Assembly: GCA_027489915.1 (NCBI GenBank)
Contig: JAIXZB010000196.1
Coordinates: 1-6,794 of the forward strand
Direction: 5' to 3'
Length of the DNA: 6,794 bases
Source: Rickettsiales bacterium
GTDB taxonomy: Bacteria; Pseudomonadota; Alphaproteobacteria; Rickettsiales; UBA3002
The notes below the pieces were generated by a model. It was not told the origin of the DNA and did not search any database. It saw nothing but the letters and a program-made list of their open reading frames with translations. The translations under genes and the position numbers were made by a program. Below are positions 6,489-6,794 of the stretch, in pieces (position 1 is the stretch's first letter; each line of letters opens with the position of its first letter).

Positions 6489-6557
6489 CTTAACGCAATG
6501 GTCACATTTGCTTAACGGAATTGTAATACTCTTCTGTCATAACCAGTGATGTATTGT
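6489..6557 (+). promoter_or_regulatory. Candidate regulatory region with direct repeats and a CTGTCAT element
   Basis: CTTAACG occurs at 6489-6495 and again at 6511-6517, exactly 22 bases apart. An exact Pho half-site CTGTCAT lies at 6534-6540, with TTGTAAT (5 of 7 to the half-site) starting 13 bases upstream instead of the usual 11. A weak -10-like TATTGT (4 of 6) lies at 6552-6557, 11 bases after the half-site. Helically spaced repeats suit an OmpR/PhoB-type regulator, but the spacing is not canonical. No better sigma-70 promoter was found in this 194-base gap. Confidence 0.3.
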
Positions 6558-6609
6558 TGTTTTCGCATTCCGCGTAGGCAGCTCGGCACCACAAAATAAT
6601 AAAGTTTCT

Positions 6610-6615
6610 AGGAGA
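6610..6615 (+). promoter_or_regulatory. Strong ribosome binding site
   Basis: AGGAGA lies 5 bases before ATG 6621, the best Shine-Dalgarno match in the window, and fixes the start of the last gene. The AT-rich sequence just before it (acaaaataataaag) should leave the site open. High translation is expected. Confidence 0.75.
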
Positions 6616-6620
6616 GAATC

Positions 6621-6794
6621 ATGGCTGACGATATTAATGAAAATGAAAAAGCAGCGGTTGCAGCGTTTGTTGATGCGTGCAGAGAAGCAGGTGTTCCTGT
6701 GTCGCGTGCGATGAGTTCGCGTGCAGACTTGGTAAATATCTGCCGCGCTTCGGGTACCAACCCTGATGAAATTCAAGCATTACGGGTACAAGTA
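6621..6794 (+). CDS. Unrecognised protein, N-terminal 58 residues, 3' partial
   Basis: The gene begins MADDINENEKAAVAAFVDAC and is still open at the window end. The start is secure because of the AGGAGA site 5 bases upstream. The visible part is soluble and probably helical, with an acidic N-terminus and no signal peptide or membrane segment. It has two Cys, at residues 20 and 41. Residues 38-53 (VNICRASGTNPDEIQA) resemble a stretch in the C-terminal part of the preceding protein, with GxNPxxxQA shared. It has a separate 194-base upstream region and so is probably transcribed from its own promoter. I cannot assign a function, and the family cannot be judged from this fragment. Confidence 0.75.
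   Translation, partial: MADDINENEKAAVAAFVDACREAGVPVSRAMSSRADLVNICRASGTNPDEIQALRVQV

Noticed and set aside
6537..6776. 79-codon minus-strand open frame covering the last intergenic region
   Set aside because: It overlaps a plus-strand gene with a near-perfect Shine-Dalgarno site, and the translation has no convincing features. It is a shadow frame.

Overview
The window is one uninterrupted run of plus-strand genes, densely packed at first and looser towards the 3' end. Base composition is roughly half G+C, with G clearly exceeding C on the coding strand. The protein families (a FadN-type hydroxyacyl-CoA dehydrogenase/enoyl-CoA hydratase, a 585-residue acyl-CoA dehydrogenase with extra C-terminal domain, and a peptidoglycan-binding-like fold) together with a PhoB-like box suggest a Gram-negative proteobacterium, most likely an alphaproteobacterium. 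That placement is inference; no rRNA or other marker gene is present.

Region 1 (1-5453) is a fatty-acid beta-oxidation operon. It opens with the C-terminal half of a thiolase whose start lies upstream of the window. Two small genes follow, apparently translationally coupled: a 93-residue two-helix membrane protein and a 128-residue exported Cys-rich protein. Next come a 795-residue HAD/ECH bifunctional enzyme (FadN-like) and an acyl-CoA dehydrogenase (FadE-like). Thiolase, FadN and FadE together supply all four reactions of a beta-oxidation turn: acyl-CoA oxidation, enoyl-CoA hydration, hydroxyacyl-CoA oxidation and thiolysis. The same three enzyme types form the fadNAE operon of Bacillus subtilis. 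Junctions are 1-base and 11-base overlaps, then gaps of 25 and 52 bases, with no clear internal promoter or terminator.

Region 2 (5454-6426) starts with a 103-base intergenic stretch. It holds a stem-loop and a close match to the PhoB binding site (CGGTCATGAAACTGTCAT), followed 10 bases later by a -10-like TATAAG. The gene behind this promoter encodes a 289-residue low-complexity protein with a Gly-rich start, a Pro/Gln-rich middle and a C-terminal segment resembling a peptidoglycan-binding fold.

Region 3 (6427-6794) is a 194-base intergenic stretch with a possible weak terminator, 22-base-spaced direct repeats and a second CTGTCAT element. It leads into the first 58 codons of an unrecognised gene that has a very strong ribosome binding site and continues past the window. 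Its N-terminus shares a short motif with the C-terminal part of the preceding protein. No RNA genes, mobile elements or CRISPR arrays were seen, and no stretch longer than 300 bases lacks a gene.
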